Positions 46,831 through 56,705 are shown, counted from the first letter of the stretch. The stretch: 64,000 nt of DNA from Rhizobium johnstonii 3841 (GCF_000009265.1 NC_008380.1:439501-503500), one strand, 5' to 3'. Program-made: numbers and translations. The notes: generated by a model from the sequence alone, not told the origin.

Positions 46831-47907
46831 TCGGGCCGCTTCGGCTCTCGGGAAGACGAGGGTGACACTCATGCCGGTATCAGGGGACGAGCTGACTTCA
46901 ACCTCGGCGCGGGCGTTTTGTTTCAGCGACTGTACGATCATCGCGCTTAGCTTCCCAGGCTGCGGCCAGGTCACATCCTGGGGAAGACCGACCCCGTTAT
47001 CGGCAACGGTAATCCTGCAGCCGGTATCGCCGACCACACAGCGAAGCGTGATTTCTCCGCCATCGCGCCCCACGAAAGCATGCTTCAGCGTATTGGTGAG
47101 GAGTTCGTTGATGACGAGGCCGGCCGGCATGGCGACATCGACGGAAACCGGCCAGGTATCGACCTTCATGTCCAGCCGGATCCCTTCCACGGCATGGGCC
47201 GCCATCACCGAGGCGGCAATCTGGCTGACATAGGTGCCAAGATCGACTGTGGCGCCTTTCTCTTCGTCCGACAGCGAACGATAGAGAAGGGCCAAGGCTT
47301 CAATCCGCCCGGCAAGCCGCGCAAATCTCTCGCTTTCCTCATTCTGCTGAGCATTGCGCGCCTCCATTCGGATGAGCGCCGTGATCATCTGAAGATTGTT
47401 CTTCACGCGATGCTGAAGTTCACGCAGAAGGACATCTTTCTCCGTCAGCAGTTCGCTGAAACTCTCAGCGGCCGTCGCCTCATTGCGGGCAGCAAAGGCC
47501 ACCAATCGGAAAAGCGGCGTGTCATCATCGTCGACGATGGTATTCGACCAGACATCGATAACGACCGTGCTCTCGGGTTCGGCCACCAGCGAGAAGGCAC
47601 CAATATACTCCTCCGCAGAGGTCACAGCGGCCGTGAGCGGAACCTCTCCGGAGACGGCGGTGGAGTTCAATTCAATTTCCGGCCAAGGTTTTCCCTGGAC
47701 CTCGGTTGCCTCAAGCGCCGTCAGCCGTTCGAATTCGAGGTTGACGTAAATCAGTGGTTCATTGCCAGCGAGTTCGGAGACAGCCACCGCGAATGGCACA
47801 TGATCGAGAAAGTGTCGAAACCGGTTGTCATCAAGGGCTTCGGCAAGATGGGGCAAGTTGCCGACGCCTTCCGGCGAAAGCGGCTGGTCGTTGCTTTCAG
47901 TCATCAA
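46828..47907 (-). CDS. PAS-domain sensor histidine kinase of the HisKA_2/HWE type
   Basis: A 359-residue soluble kinase. An N-terminal PAS domain (about 28-145, FLDHVPFAVAVSEL...) is followed by the HisKA_2 dimerisation helix with phospho-acceptor His in LRELQHRVKNNLQMI (about residue 165). A HATPase_c domain has VINELLTNTLKHAF and DNGVGLP. Kinases of this type in alphaproteobacteria often feed the general stress response (PhyR-like regulators) or light/redox signalling; no conserved LOV Cys motif (NCRFLQ) is seen. The stop codon lies within the palindromic repeat at 46729-46830. Confidence 0.9.
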   Translation of the reverse strand: MMTESNDQPLSPEGVGNLPHLAEALDDNRFRHFLDHVPFAVAVSELAGNEPLIYVNLEFERLTALEATEVQGKPWPEIELNSTAVSGEVPLTAAVTSAEEYIGAFSLVAEPESTVVIDVWSNTIVDDDDTPLFRLVAFAARNEATAAESFSELLTEKDVLLRELQHRVKNNLQMITALIRMEARNAQQNEESERFARLAGRIEALALLYRSLSDEEKGATVDLGTYVSQIAASVMAAHAVEGIRLDMKVDTWPVSVDVAMPAGLVINELLTNTLKHAFVGRDGGEITLRCVVGDTGCRITVADNGVGLPQDVTWPQPGKLSAMIVQSLKQNARAEVEVSSSPDTGMSVTLVFPRAEAAR

Positions 47908-48040
47908 ATATTACTCGTGGACGCGGCTGCTCCTGCGCAGCAGGAGAACTAGGGTTGCTTCAAAAACTGCAGGGACGCAAGCGCAATCAACGCCGGTCAG
48001 TCCACGCAAGCCGTTTCTTAACTCGGCGATTGTTCGTGAT

Positions 48041-48316
48041 TTAAGTCCGGTCATACGTAAATGACGTCAGCAGGGTCGTGACGAAATTGCTCGCCCTTTC
48101 CTTGACCAGCACTTCCGTCCATTCATCAGTCCCGCGCAGCCGCAAATCCGTGTAAATACTGTCGACGGCCGCTTCTTCGATACGCTTGATATGCGTCTTG
48201 AACGAAGCCTCGCCGCCGCCGTGATACATATCTCTGATCACCATGCGCAGAATTTCCTGAATAGCGATCTGCCAGGCCGTATTGATCGACTGAAGTTCCT
48301 GCGGAGTCTCTGCCAT
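48041..48316 (-). CDS. Small protein of unknown function
   Basis: A 91-residue frame from ATG 48316 (MAETPQELQ), with an alternative upstream ATG at 48325 and an open frame to 48406. Content is helical and amphipathic (ILRMVIRDMYHGG...IKRIEEAAVDSIYTDL), with no signal peptide. It is not recognised. It ends 133 bp downstream of the start of the divergent-side kinase gene, on the same strand. Confidence 0.55.
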   Translation of the reverse strand: MAETPQELQSINTAWQIAIQEILRMVIRDMYHGGGEASFKTHIKRIEEAAVDSIYTDLRLRGTDEWTEVLVKERASNFVTTLLTSFTYDRT

Positions 48317-48436
48317 TGATGCTTCCATGATGTGAGTGAATGCCAGCACGCTTTGGGTCGTGCTGCAGCGCGCGATCTGCAAGCCCGCCGCTTCAGACGC
48401 GTTCAAATATCGAGCCGTGGCGATCTGGTTGTGGTC

Positions 48437-48661
48437 TCAGCGGGCCCTGGCGCGTTTTGCAATGAGGGCAGAGGTTGCCGATGAACGATTACTATGTTCC
48501 CGCGCAAGCCGTGCCTCCCGAAGCCGCAACGTCTTTGCCTGTTGCGATTGGGCGTCGGATTGGAGCTCTTCGGCCGCCTGGTTCTTCGCGAAGAACTGGG
48601 TCTGGACGTTGCCGAAGGCAATCTCCGCCCGCTGGCGCGATTTGCTGTATGTCTCTGTCAT
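48437..48661 (-). CDS. Small basic coiled-coil protein of unknown function
   Basis: A 74-residue Gln/Ala/Arg-rich frame from ATG 48661 (MTETYSKSRQRAEIAF). Heptad-like helix (FFAKNQAAEELQSDAQSQQAK) and a strongly basic C-terminus (ALIAKRARAR) are visible. I associate this type with short conserved rhizobial proteins of unknown function. It lies downstream of the cspA terminator on the same strand. An overlapping frame on the other strand is considered a shadow. Confidence 0.55.
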   Translation of the reverse strand: MTETYSKSRQRAEIAFGNVQTQFFAKNQAAEELQSDAQSQQAKTLRLREARLAREHSNRSSATSALIAKRARAR

Positions 48662-48700
48662 GTTGGCTCCGATATGGGTGGGCTCGACGCGCGAGCGAAA

Positions 48701-48731
48701 ACAAAAAAGGCCAGGCAAATCGCCTGGCCTT
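48701..48731 (-). terminator. Intrinsic terminator of cspA
   Basis: Read on the minus strand, a 10-bp stem AAGGCCAGGC/GCCTGGCCTT (48722-48731 with 48707-48716) is followed by TTTTTTGT. It lies 64 bp after the cspA stop. Confidence 0.85.
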
Positions 48732-48794
48732 GGATTGATAACGTGCTTCCGGCAGTGCCAGTACATCCGTGGTCAAAGGGAAGCAGATACCGAT

Positions 48795-49004
48795 TTAAGC
48801 GTTCTGGAGATTGCAAGCGGACATCTTGCCCGACTTGTTGTCACGCTCGAGGTCGAAGCCGATCTTCTGGCCTTCGACGAGGTCGCGCATTCCGGCGCGC
48901 TCGACAGCGGAGATGTGAACGAAGGCGTCAGCGCCGCCGTTGTCAGGCTGAATGAAGCCGAAGCCTTTGGTGGAATTGAACCATTTAACTGTGCCGGTGG
49001 TCAT
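48795..49004 (-). CDS. cspA: Cold shock-family RNA/DNA-binding protein
   Basis: A 69-residue single cold-shock domain (OB fold) that binds single-stranded nucleic acid and melts RNA structure. RNP1 is KGFGFIQP and RNP2 is DAFVHIS. The start at 49004 (MTTGTVKWF) is favoured over 49022. The stretch 49005-49271 upstream has no gene and probably holds the promoter and a long 5' leader, as is usual for cold-shock genes; no specific element can be named. A strong terminator follows the gene. Confidence 0.94.
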   Translation of the reverse strand: MTTGTVKWFNSTKGFGFIQPDNGGADAFVHISAVERAGMRDLVEGQKIGFDLERDNKSGKMSACNLQNA

Positions 49005-49271
49005 GATGATGAACCCTTTCATAGCAATATTGAAGAACTACAACGCCAAGGCGATGCGGATGGTGATAGCGATTTTTGAAAGGAAGTTCGTTCAGGGCGC
49101 GGTGCCAATCGCGCGATAACCAATCCAGCAAGCAAAATTCGATGCCCGCTATCTAGCTCATCAACTTTGCGTCGTCAACCGTTAGTTTTCCGTCGGTGTC
49201 ATGTTCAACTTTGAGATGTAACGGCAACCTTTACACCAAACACGGCTTCGCATCCGGCGTGCGCAGGCCTT

Positions 49272-49925
49272 CTACTTCCAGCGGGCGATGCCGACGGTCT
49301 CGGCGATCGCCTGGCGCAATTCGTCCAGCCCGTCGCCTTTTTCGGACGAGGTCGACAGCACGCCGGGATAGGCGGCCGGGCGCTTGCGGATCTTTTCCGC
49401 CGTTTCCGCAAGCAGCTTCGGCACACCAGCCGCCTTGATCTTGTCGGTCTTGGTCAGCACGATCTGATAGGAGACGGCCGCCTTGTCGAGCAGATCAAGC
49501 ACGTCATCGTCGTTCTTCTTGATGCCGTGGCGGCTGTCGATCAGCACATAGACGCGCTTCAGCGTTGCGCGGCCGCGCAGGTAATCGAAGACGAGCTTGG
49601 TCCACTTGTCGACCTGCTCCTTCGGCGCCTGCGCATAACCATAGCCCGGCATGTCGACGATCGCCGTCGGCGGCAGGTCACCGCCTTCGCCGGAATAACC
49701 ATCCGGAACGAAATAGTTCAGTTCCTGCGTGCGTCCCGGCGTATTCGAGGTGCGCGCTAGGCCCTTCTGGCCGACCAGCGCATTGATCAGCGAGGATTTG
49801 CCGACATTCGAGCGACCGGCGAAGGCCACTTCCAACGGCCCTTCCGGCGGCAGGAAATTCAGGGACGGCACGCCGCGGATGAAGATCCATGGGTGGCCGA
49901 AGAGCGGTTTTTCGGTTTCGGGCAT
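49272..49925 (-). CDS. engB: Ribosome biogenesis GTP-binding protein EngB/YihA
   Basis: A 217-residue GTPase required for assembly of the large ribosomal subunit in other bacteria. G1 [10 protein letters not shown]2 region TPGRTQ, G3 DMPGYG, G4 TKTDK and G5 STSSEKG are all present. It lies downstream of yidC on the same strand but is separated by an intrinsic terminator, so it likely has its own promoter or relies on read-through. Confidence 0.95.
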   Translation of the reverse strand: MPETEKPLFGHPWIFIRGVPSLNFLPPEGPLEVAFAGRSNVGKSSLINALVGQKGLARTSNTPGRTQELNYFVPDGYSGEGGDLPPTAIVDMPGYGYAQAPKEQVDKWTKLVFDYLRGRATLKRVYVLIDSRHGIKKNDDDVLDLLDKAAVSYQIVLTKTDKIKAAGVPKLLAETAEKIRKRPAAYPGVLSTSSEKGDGLDELRQAIAETVGIARWK

Positions 49926-50047
49926 GCTGGTTCTGCAATCTCTGGGTTCGGTCTTTTACCGGGCTTCATGGTTTTGCGGGCGGATGTCAAGCTTTTCAGG
50001 CGCCTGCGCGGCATGCCTTGTTTCCTTCTTCCGCTGCCGGAAAAGAA

Positions 50048-50069
50048 AAGCCCCGCCGGAGCGGGGCTT
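50048..50069 (-). terminator. Intrinsic terminator of yidC
   Basis: A 9-bp stem AAGCCCCGC/GCGGGGCTT (50048-50056 with 50061-50069) with a 4-nt loop. On the minus strand it is followed by TTTCTTTTCC. It starts 9 bp after the yidC stop. Confidence 0.85.
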
Positions 50070-50077
50070 GGCAAGCG

Positions 50078-51874
50078 TCATTTCGACGGCGCTTCTTTTC
50101 GTCGGAACAGACCCTTCAGATTGTCGAAGAGTTCGACCTTGACGCCGTGGCGCTTCATGATCAGCCCCTGCTGCGCCACCGAGAGCGTGTTGTTCCAGGC
50201 CCAGTAGATGACCAAGCCGGCCGGGAAGCTTGCCAGCATGAACATGAATACCAGCGGCATCCAGTTGAAGATCATCGCCTGTGTCGGATCGGGCGGCGTC
50301 GGGTTCATGCGCATCTGCACGAACATGGTGACGCCCATGATCAGCGGCCAGACGCCGAGGTGCAGCAGCGTCGGCCCCTCGAAAGGCAGCAGGCCGAACA
50401 GATTGACGATCGTCGTCGGATCGGGCGCGGAAAGGTCCTTGATCCAGCCGAAGAAGGGTGCGTGCCGCATCTCGATGGTGATATAGATCACCTTATAGAG
50501 CGAGAAAAAGATCGGGATCTGCAGCGCCACCGGCCAGCAGCCGGCGATCGGGTTGATCTTTTCTTCCTTGTAGAGCTGCATCGTTGCCTGCTGCAGCCCC
50601 ATGCGGTCGTCGGCGAATTTCGCCTTCAGTTCCTCCATCTTCGGCTGCATGCGCTTCATGTTCGCCATCGAAGCGTACTGCTTGCTGGCGAGCGGGAAGA
50701 ACAGAGCCTTGACGACGATGGTGGTGCACAGGATCGCCACGCCGAAATTGCCGAAGTAGCGGAAGAAGAAGTCCATCAGCTTGAACATCGGCTTGGTGAT
50801 GAAATAGAACCAGCCCCAGTCGATCAGCCGGTCGAATTTCGGGATCGAATAGCTGGCCTCATAACCGTCGATAACAGGCACTTCCTTGGCGCCGGCGAAG
50901 ACGAGGTTCTTCAGCTCGATCGATTGGCCCGGCGCAACGGTGAAGGCATCGTCCTTGTAGTCGGCCTGATAGCGCGGCTGGCCATCGGCGAAATAGGAGA
51001 AATGCGCCTCATAGGCGGCACTCTGCGGCGGAACGATAGTCGCCGCCCAATATTTGTCGGTGATGCCAAGCCAGCCGCCGGTGGACTTCGCCGGTGCCAC
51101 GGCTTCCTTCTCGACGGCGCTATATTTGGTTTCGATGAGGCCGTCATCGCCGATCACGCCGATGAAGCCTTCATGCAGGACGTAGACGGACGGCGTCGTC
51201 GGCTTGTTGTAGCGCGTCACGCGGCCGTAGGAAGAGAGCGCAGCGGGCGCCTGGCCTGTGTTTTCGATCTTGTCGGCGACGGTGAACATGTAGCGTTCGT
51301 CGACGGAAATAGTGCGGGTGAAGGTCAGGCCCTTGTCATTGGTGTAGGAAAGCGTCACCGGCGTCTTTTCGGTGAGCTTGGCGCCCTCAGGTGCGGTCCA
51401 GAGCGTCGAGGGACCGGGAACGCTGCCCGTTGCGTCGCTGCCGATGTAGCCGAGTTCGGTGAAATAGCCGTCCTTGGTTTCCGCCGGGCTGAACAGGGTG
51501 ATGATCGGGCTCGAGTCGTCGACGGTCTCGTGATAGCCCTTGAGCTTCAGATCGTCGAGACGGGCGCCGGCAAGGTTGATAGAGCCGGAAAGCGCCGGGG
51601 TGTCGATGACAACGCGCGGGGACTTCTGCAGCGCCTGCTCGAGCGTCGCCGTCGCGGCCGCCTGGCCGGAGGGGGCAGCGCCGCTCGTCTGGGCCGGAGT
51701 CTGACCGCCTGCTGCGGGCTGCTGCACCTGCTCGGTCTGTTGCTGCGCCTTCTGGGCTTCCTGCGCCTTGCGCTGGGCCTCGATGCGCGGATTCATATAG
51801 AGAAACTGCCAGCCGAGGACGATCAGCACCGAGAGAGCGATCGCAATGAAATAATTGCGGTTGTTTTCCATCAT
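50078..51874 (-). CDS. yidC: Membrane protein insertase YidC
   Basis: Inserts and folds inner-membrane proteins, alone or with SecYEG. The 598-residue Gram-negative form has an N-terminal membrane anchor (about 5-24), a Gln/Ala-rich linker (about 35-75), a large periplasmic beta-supersandwich domain (about 80-350), and the five-helix insertase core (about 360-580). The core starts at [15 protein letters not shown] and includes the hydrophilic-groove arginine region and coiled-coil hairpin [15 protein letters not shown]. Its start overlaps the rnpA stop by 4 bp. It is the third gene of rpmH-rnpA-yidC. Confidence 0.97.
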
Positions 51875-52272
51875 ACGTTCCTGGGGCGTCCGTCTCCGGA
51901 GCGCCGGTGTTTCGGCCTGGTTTCCACGCGGGATTTCAGTTCCGCGGCCAATTCCTGGAAGGACGCGTCAAGCACGTCCCTGCGCGCGACAACCACATAG
52001 TCGTGTCCGGGCTGCATTGCAAACCCCGCATGAAGCCGCACCGCCTCTTTCAGGCGGCGGCGCATACGGTTCCGTTCGACCGCGTTGCCATGTTTTTTGG
52101 TGACTGTAAAACCGACGCGTGCCTGGCTGTCGGGTTCCTTCCGGTCGAGGACCTCGAGAAGGAAGAAGCCGCCCCGGCGTTTTTCGCCCTCGCGCACGGC
52201 AAGAAACTGCGGGCGGCTCTTCAGCCGCCCGACAGTGTGTTTCTTCTCACTGATCGTCAATTCGCCCGCCAT
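51871..52272 (-). CDS. rnpA: Ribonuclease P protein component
   Basis: Protein subunit that helps the RNase P RNA trim tRNA 5' leaders. The 133-residue protein has the RNR motif [15 protein letters not shown] (about 70-84) and the N-terminal [11 protein letters not shown] region. It lies 20 bp after rpmH and overlaps yidC by 4 bp. The C-terminal 20 residues are basic and less conserved. Confidence 0.94.
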
Positions 52273-52292
52273 CTTTTACCGGGCAACCCGGC

Positions 52293-52427
52293 TTACGCCG
52301 ACAGACGATTGCGGCCCTGCGCGCGGCGGGCTGCGATGACCTTGCGGCCACCCTTCGTGGACATGCGGGCACGGAAACCGTGGCGACGCTTGCGAACAAG
52401 CTTGGATGGTTGGTAGGTACGCTTCAT
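52293..52427 (-). CDS. rpmH: 50S ribosomal protein L34
   Basis: A 44-residue highly basic protein. Translation from ATG 52427 gives [20 protein letters not shown] at the N-terminus and ends NRLSA, matching bacterial L34 across its length. It is first in rpmH-rnpA-yidC, with a near-consensus promoter about 110 bp upstream. Confidence 0.97.
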   Translation of the reverse strand: MKRTYQPSKLVRKRRHGFRARMSTKGGRKVIAARRAQGRNRLSA

Positions 52428-52846
52428 TTATTTTAAACACCGCGGAGTGCGGCCCTTCTTGAATTTGCATAATGCAAGGAGCGTTGTTTTTCGAACGGGC
52501 GGGCCATGAAAGGCTTGAGTGACCGGACGTGCGCGGGCTTATAAGGATGAAGCCCATAAAAGTCAATTATGCCGGATAATTTCACTCTGCGCTGCTGGCC
52601 CCGAAAGTAATTTCGCACTCTGGTGTTAAGAAATGAGGCATGCCCTGAGTGGTTGTAGTTTGCGCCGCGGCAGACCGATCGCCCCGGTTTTCAGGCGTTT
52701 ACGCCTTCCGGCTACATTCGGCATGGATCGCTTCCGAAGCCATAATCGTAAATATTAGAAATCTAACTTTAATAAATTTCGCCGATATTCAACGCATCGA
52801 CTGGGAATTGGCTTTCCAGGCAGTGGCGTAGCTAGGAGGCATTGCA
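52428..52846. other. Intergenic region between rpmH and the second chemoreceptor gene
   Basis: A 419-bp divergent gap. It contains the rpmH promoter (52538-52566). The right part (about 52730-52800) is AT-rich and presumably holds the chemoreceptor promoter, but no clear elements were found. A 60-codon frame at 52649-52831 is not considered a gene. Confidence 0.6.
52538..52566 (-). promoter_or_regulatory. Sigma-70 promoter of rpmH-rnpA-yidC
   Basis: On the minus strand TTGACT (52561-52566), an exact 17-nt spacer, and TATAAG (52538-52543). This is close to the housekeeping consensus and would start transcription about 100 nt before rpmH. Confidence 0.75.
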
Positions 52847-54844
52847 TTGAAGATCCGTGGCAAAATTAATCTGCTGGTTTGCGTGATGGGCGCGGTGGCA
52901 CTTCTGATCGGTGCAACGGCATTGTCCGCCATGCACGAATACAGTCGCAACCTGACGGCTTACGAGCACGCCGCCAGCCGCGCCTATGCCGGCGAACGCC
53001 TCAATCGTTTCGTCACCGCCGTGGTCATGGAATCGCGCGGCATCTATGCCGCCAAAACGATCAAGGATACGCCGAACTTCGCCAAGGGCCTGATGGCCGG
53101 GCTCGACGAGATCGACAAGGTCATCTCGGGCTGGGCGCCGCTCGTTCCCGAGAGCCAGAAGGCCGATTTTGCCAAGCTCGTCGCCCGCGCCGCGGAATTC
53201 CGCACCTTCCGCACGGAAACGGCCCGCCTCGGCACGGAAGTCGGCCCCGAAGCCGCCGGCCAACAGGGCAACAACGACGCCAACCGCGCCAACCGCAAGG
53301 CGTTCCAGGCCGAAATCGACGCCGTCGTCTCCACCGACAAGGCGGCGCTCGAAACCGTCAACGCCGAGATCGAGAGTTTCCGCTCCTGGGTGCTGATGCT
53401 CGTGCTCAGCATCACCGGCATCGGCATCGCCGTCGGCATCGGCATGGGCTTCTATATCGGCACCAGCCATCTCAGCCGCCCGATCAAGCGCGTCACCCAT
53501 GCGATCAAGGAGGTCGCCGACGGCAATTTCGAGGCCGAGGTTCCCTTTGCTGGCCGCCGGGACGAAATCGGCGAAATGGCTGCAGCGGTTGCGGTCTTCA
53601 AGGCGAACGGCCTCGCCGTCAAGCGCCTGAACGCCCAGGAGGCGGCGATGCGCGCCAAGAGCGACGACCTGCAGTCGAGCATGTCCGTCGTCGTGGCTGC
53701 GGCTGCGGCCGGCGATTTCAGTCATCGCATCGGCAAGGACTATGAGGACGACAACCTCAACCAGTTCGCCGGCAACATCAACACGCTGCTGTCGAGCGTC
53801 GATGCCGGCATCGGCGAGACCCGCCGCGTCATCGCAAGCCTTGCCGAAGGCGACCTCACCCAGACCATGAGCGGCAGCTTCCAGGGCGCCTTTGCCGAGT
53901 TGCAGCGGAACGTCAACAATACTTTCGTCACCCTGCAGGCGACGATGCGCGAAGTGCGCGAGACGACGGAAGCGATGAACGGCAACACCGCCGAGCTGCG
54001 CAATGCCAGCGACGACCTGTCGAAGCGCACCGAGCAGCAGGCGGCCGCCCTCGAAGAGACCTCGGCAGCCCTCGACGAGATCACCGCCGTCGTCCAGAAT
54101 TCCACCGAGCGGGCGCATGAAGCCACCATCATGGTGTCCGAAGCCAAGGAGAATGCCGGCCGCTCCGGCGTCGTTGTGGGCAATGCCGTCGAGGCCATGG
54201 GCCGCATCGAGCAGGCGTCGCGCGAAATCAGCCAGATCATCAACGTCATCGATGAGATCGCCTTCCAGACCAACCTTCTGGCGCTGAATGCCGGCGTCGA
54301 GGCGGCACGCGCCGGCGATGCCGGAAAGGGCTTCGCGGTGGTGGCGCAGGAGGTTCGCGAACTCGCCCAGCGTTCGGCAACGGCTGCCAAGGACATCAAG
54401 GCGCTGATCACCAAGTCGGGCAACGAGGTGCAGGTTGGCGTGAAGCTGGTCCAGGCGACCGGCGAGGCGCTGGCCGAAATCGGCACCCGCGTCATTGCCA
54501 TCAACGATCATATCCATTCGATTGCCACCGCCGCGACCGAACAGTCGACCGGCCTCAAGGAAGTCAATACCGCCGTCAACCAGATGGACCAGGTGACACA
54601 GCAGAATGCCGCGATGGTGGAAGAGACCTCCGCCGCCACGCACAGGCTGTCGGCCGAAGCCGGTGGACTGGTGCGCCTCATTGCCCGCTTCAAGCTGCCG
54701 GATGATGCGCCGACGCCCGTGGCGCTCGTCCGCAACGAGCCGCAAAGACCGGTTGCCTCGCCCGCCCGCCGGGCGATCGCCAAGGTCGCCCGCGCCTTTG
54801 GCGGCAATGCGGCTGCAGCCGAGCAGAACTGGGAAGAGTTTTGA
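52847..54844 (+). CDS. Methyl-accepting chemotaxis protein with TTG start
   Basis: A 665-residue chemoreceptor. Membrane helix 1 is at about 7-29. A periplasmic helical-bundle sensor (about 30-180) is rich in Ala/Glu, and membrane helix 2 is at about 183-208. Two HAMP segments (about 210-262, [20 protein letters not shown], and about 290-350) precede the signalling domain (about 365-610). The C-terminus QNWEEF is a CheR/CheB-type tethering pentapeptide. The start is TTG at 52847, placed by an AGGAGG 7 nt upstream. The ligand is unknown. Confidence 0.93.
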   Translation: MKIRGKINLLVCVMGAVALLIGATALSAMHEYSRNLTAYEHAASRAYAGERLNRFVTAVVMESRGIYAAKTIKDTPNFAKGLMAGLDEIDKVISGWAPLVPESQKADFAKLVARAAEFRTFRTETARLGTEVGPEAAGQQGNNDANRANRKAFQAEIDAVVSTDKAALETVNAEIESFRSWVLMLVLSITGIGIAVGIGMGFYIGTSHLSRPIKRVTHAIKEVADGNFEAEVPFAGRRDEIGEMAAAVAVFKANGLAVKRLNAQEAAMRAKSDDLQSSMSVVVAAAAAGDFSHRIGKDYEDDNLNQFAGNINTLLSSVDAGIGETRRVIASLAEGDLTQTMSGSFQGAFAELQRNVNNTFVTLQATMREVRETTEAMNGNTAELRNASDDLSKRTEQQAAALEETSAALDEITAVVQNSTERAHEATIMVSEAKENAGRSGVVVGNAVEAMGRIEQASREISQIINVIDEIAFQTNLLALNAGVEAARAGDAGKGFAVVAQEVRELAQRSATAAKDIKALITKSGNEVQVGVKLVQATGEALAEIGTRVIAINDHIHSIATAATEQSTGLKEVNTAVNQMDQVTQQNAAMVEETSAATHRLSAEAGGLVRLIARFKLPDDAPTPVALVRNEPQRPVASPARRAIAKVARAFGGNAAAAEQNWEEF

Positions 54845-54849
54845 TCCTC

Positions 54850-54929
54850 AGAGCAATTCCAGGAAAAGTGTGAAAGCGATTTTCTGTCCGGAATTGCGTA
54901 AAATAAAAGACTGGAGTCACGCCACTCTA
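54850..54929. repeat. Family D palindromic repeat, second copy
   Basis: AGAGCAATTCCAGGAAAAGT and TTTTCTGTCCGGAATTGCGT match the first palindrome of 46591-46694. The second palindrome is shortened (GACTGGAGTCACGCCACTCTA). Confidence 0.65.
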
Positions 54930-54950
54930 ACGCCGCCTCCGGGCGGCGTT
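54929..54950 (+). terminator. Intrinsic terminator after the chemoreceptor gene
   Basis: A 9-bp stem AACGCCGCC/GGCGGCGTT (54929-54937 with 54942-54950) followed by TCTTTG, directly after the family D repeat. Confidence 0.7.
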
Positions 54951-55062
54951 TCTTTGTGACGACATGACGCTGCTCGCAAAGATTTGAAAGCGGAGCATCT
55001 TGGTCTAATATAGAGCTCAACGGTAAGGGCGGCCTGGGTGCTGCCGATCGGGCGAGACGAGA

Positions 55063-56583
55063 ATGCCGATGAGAGACCAGGGCGACAATCCTTCGGCGGA
55101 AAACCCGGCGGCCGGCGAGGCCGTAAGGGCGCCGTGCCCGTCTGCCGGCCTGTTCGGCGGTCTTTCCGGCAAGCTGCTCTGGCTCACCGTCTTCTTTATC
55201 ATGCTCGCCGAAATCCTGATCTTCTTCCCCTCGGTCGCCAGCATGCGCGTACGCTGGCTGCAGGACCGGCTGAATACGGCCGCTGCCGCCGCCATCGTCA
55301 TCGATGGGCTGCAGCCGGTCGAATTGCCCCGCGCGCTTCAGAAGGAGACCTTGGAGGCGACCGGCACCAAGGCGATCGTGCTGCGCAAGGACGGCACCTC
55401 GCGGCTGCTGGCGACGACCGACATGCCGGCCTCCGTCGACGAGTCCTACGATCTCACCGACGTGCCGCCGGTAACGGCGATACGCGACGCACTCGATACG
55501 CTGGTCTTCGGCGGCAGCAGGATAATCCGCGTCTATGGCCCCGTCGGGGAAACCAACACCGGCGTCGAGGTGGTGATGAAGGACCGGCAGTTGCGCAGGG
55601 CGATGTTCGTCTATTCCCGCAATGTCCTGTTGCTGTCGGTGCTGATCTCGCTGTTCACGGCGACGCTGATCTTCTTTGCTATCAACCGAATCCTCATCGG
55701 TCCGATCCGCCGGCTGACCGGCAGCATGCAGCAATTCTCCTCCGATCCGGACAACCCGGCCCATATCTATATCGGCGACGGCGGCCGCGACGAACTGGCG
55801 GTCGCCGGCCGCAACCTCACCTCGATGCAGATGGAACTGCAAAAGACGCTGAAGCAGCAGAAGAACCTTGCCGCTCTCGGCCTGGCCGTCTCCAAGATCA
55901 ATCACGACATGCGCAATATCCTGGCGTCTGCGCAGCTGATGTCCGATCGGCTGGTCGATGTCGATGATCCGATGGTAAAAAGCTTCGCCCCGAAACTGCT
56001 GCGCACCATCGACCGCGCCGTCGGTTACACCACCGAGGTGCTGTCCTACGGCAAGGCGAGCGAATCCGCGCCACGCCGCCGCCATATCCGCCTGTTGGAA
56101 CTGACCCAGGACGTCAAGGACATGCTGGCGATCGATCCGCAAAGCGGCATCGAATTCGCGGAGCAGATCGGCGCCGAGCTTGAGGTCGATGCCGATGGCG
56201 AGCAGCTTTTCCGAGTCATCCACAATCTCTGCCGCAACGCGCTGCAGGCGCTGACGTCGCCGGGCGAGGGCGGCCCGGGCTCCGTCAGGCGGATCACCGT
56301 TTCCGCCCAGCGCGTCGGCAGCGTCGTCAGCATCACGGTGGATGATACCGGCCCCGGCATGCCGCTGAAGGCGCGCCAGAACCTCTTTGCCGCCTTCCGC
56401 GGCTCCGCCCGTTCCGGCGGCACCGGCCTCGGCCTCACCATCGCCCGCGAACTGGTGCTCGCCCATGGCGGCACGATCGCGCTGGTGGAAAAACCAACGG
56501 TCGGCACGCAGTTCCGCATCGAGATCCCCGATCGCCCGGTTTCGCTGGAGGATTACCGCAGCCGGACGCATGTTGAAAAGTGA
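55063..56583 (+). CDS. Membrane sensor histidine kinase
   Basis: A 506-residue kinase. A cytoplasmic N-terminus of about 35 residues is followed by membrane helix 1 (about 38-60), a periplasmic sensor (about 61-182), and helix 2 (about 184-206). Next come HAMP (about 207-262) and a His-phosphotransfer helix with SKINHDMRNILASA (about residue 290). The HATPase_c domain has NLCRNALQAL, DDTGPGMP and GGTGLGLTIAR. No response regulator is adjacent, so it is an orphan within the window. A second possible start is ATG 55069. Confidence 0.9.
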   Translation: MPMRDQGDNPSAENPAAGEAVRAPCPSAGLFGGLSGKLLWLTVFFIMLAEILIFFPSVASMRVRWLQDRLNTAAAAAIVIDGLQPVELPRALQKETLEATGTKAIVLRKDGTSRLLATTDMPASVDESYDLTDVPPVTAIRDALDTLVFGGSRIIRVYGPVGETNTGVEVVMKDRQLRRAMFVYSRNVLLLSVLISLFTATLIFFAINRILIGPIRRLTGSMQQFSSDPDNPAHIYIGDGGRDELAVAGRNLTSMQMELQKTLKQQKNLAALGLAVSKINHDMRNILASAQLMSDRLVDVDDPMVKSFAPKLLRTIDRAVGYTTEVLSYGKASESAPRRRHIRLLELTQDVKDMLAIDPQSGIEFAEQIGAELEVDADGEQLFRVIHNLCRNALQALTSPGEGGPGSVRRITVSAQRVGSVVSITVDDTGPGMPLKARQNLFAAFRGSARSGGTGLGLTIARELVLAHGGTIALVEKPTVGTQFRIEIPDRPVSLEDYRSRTHVEK

Positions 56584-56642
56584 CGGGGTTTGCCAAGGCG
56601 TGGCTGCGGGCAGACAAAGACGCGATTTTTTCAGAAATGCTC

Positions 56643-56671
56643 TTGCATTGTCCCGAAGGACGTTTTAGAGG
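56643..56671 (+). promoter_or_regulatory. Possible promoter of tRNA-Arg
   Basis: TTGCAT, a 17-nt spacer and TAGAGG, ending 34 bp before the tRNA. Both hexamers are only fair matches. Confidence 0.35.
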
Positions 56672-56705
56672 ATCGCCACGCAAGCGGCACCGCCGCATTT
56701 TGCAC

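Noticed and set aside
49889..52000. 703-codon plus-strand frame opposite yidC
   Set aside because: yidC on the minus strand has full family motifs; the plus frame is Asp/Arg/His-rich without similarity.
52649..52831. 60-codon frame before the second chemoreceptor
   Set aside because: No good ribosome site, no similarity, and it fills the presumed promoter region.
52832..56571. Very long antisense frames (637 and 687 codons) opposite the chemoreceptor and kinase genes
   Set aside because: Composition is that of GC-rich antisense shadows; the opposite strand encodes clear MCP and kinase domains.
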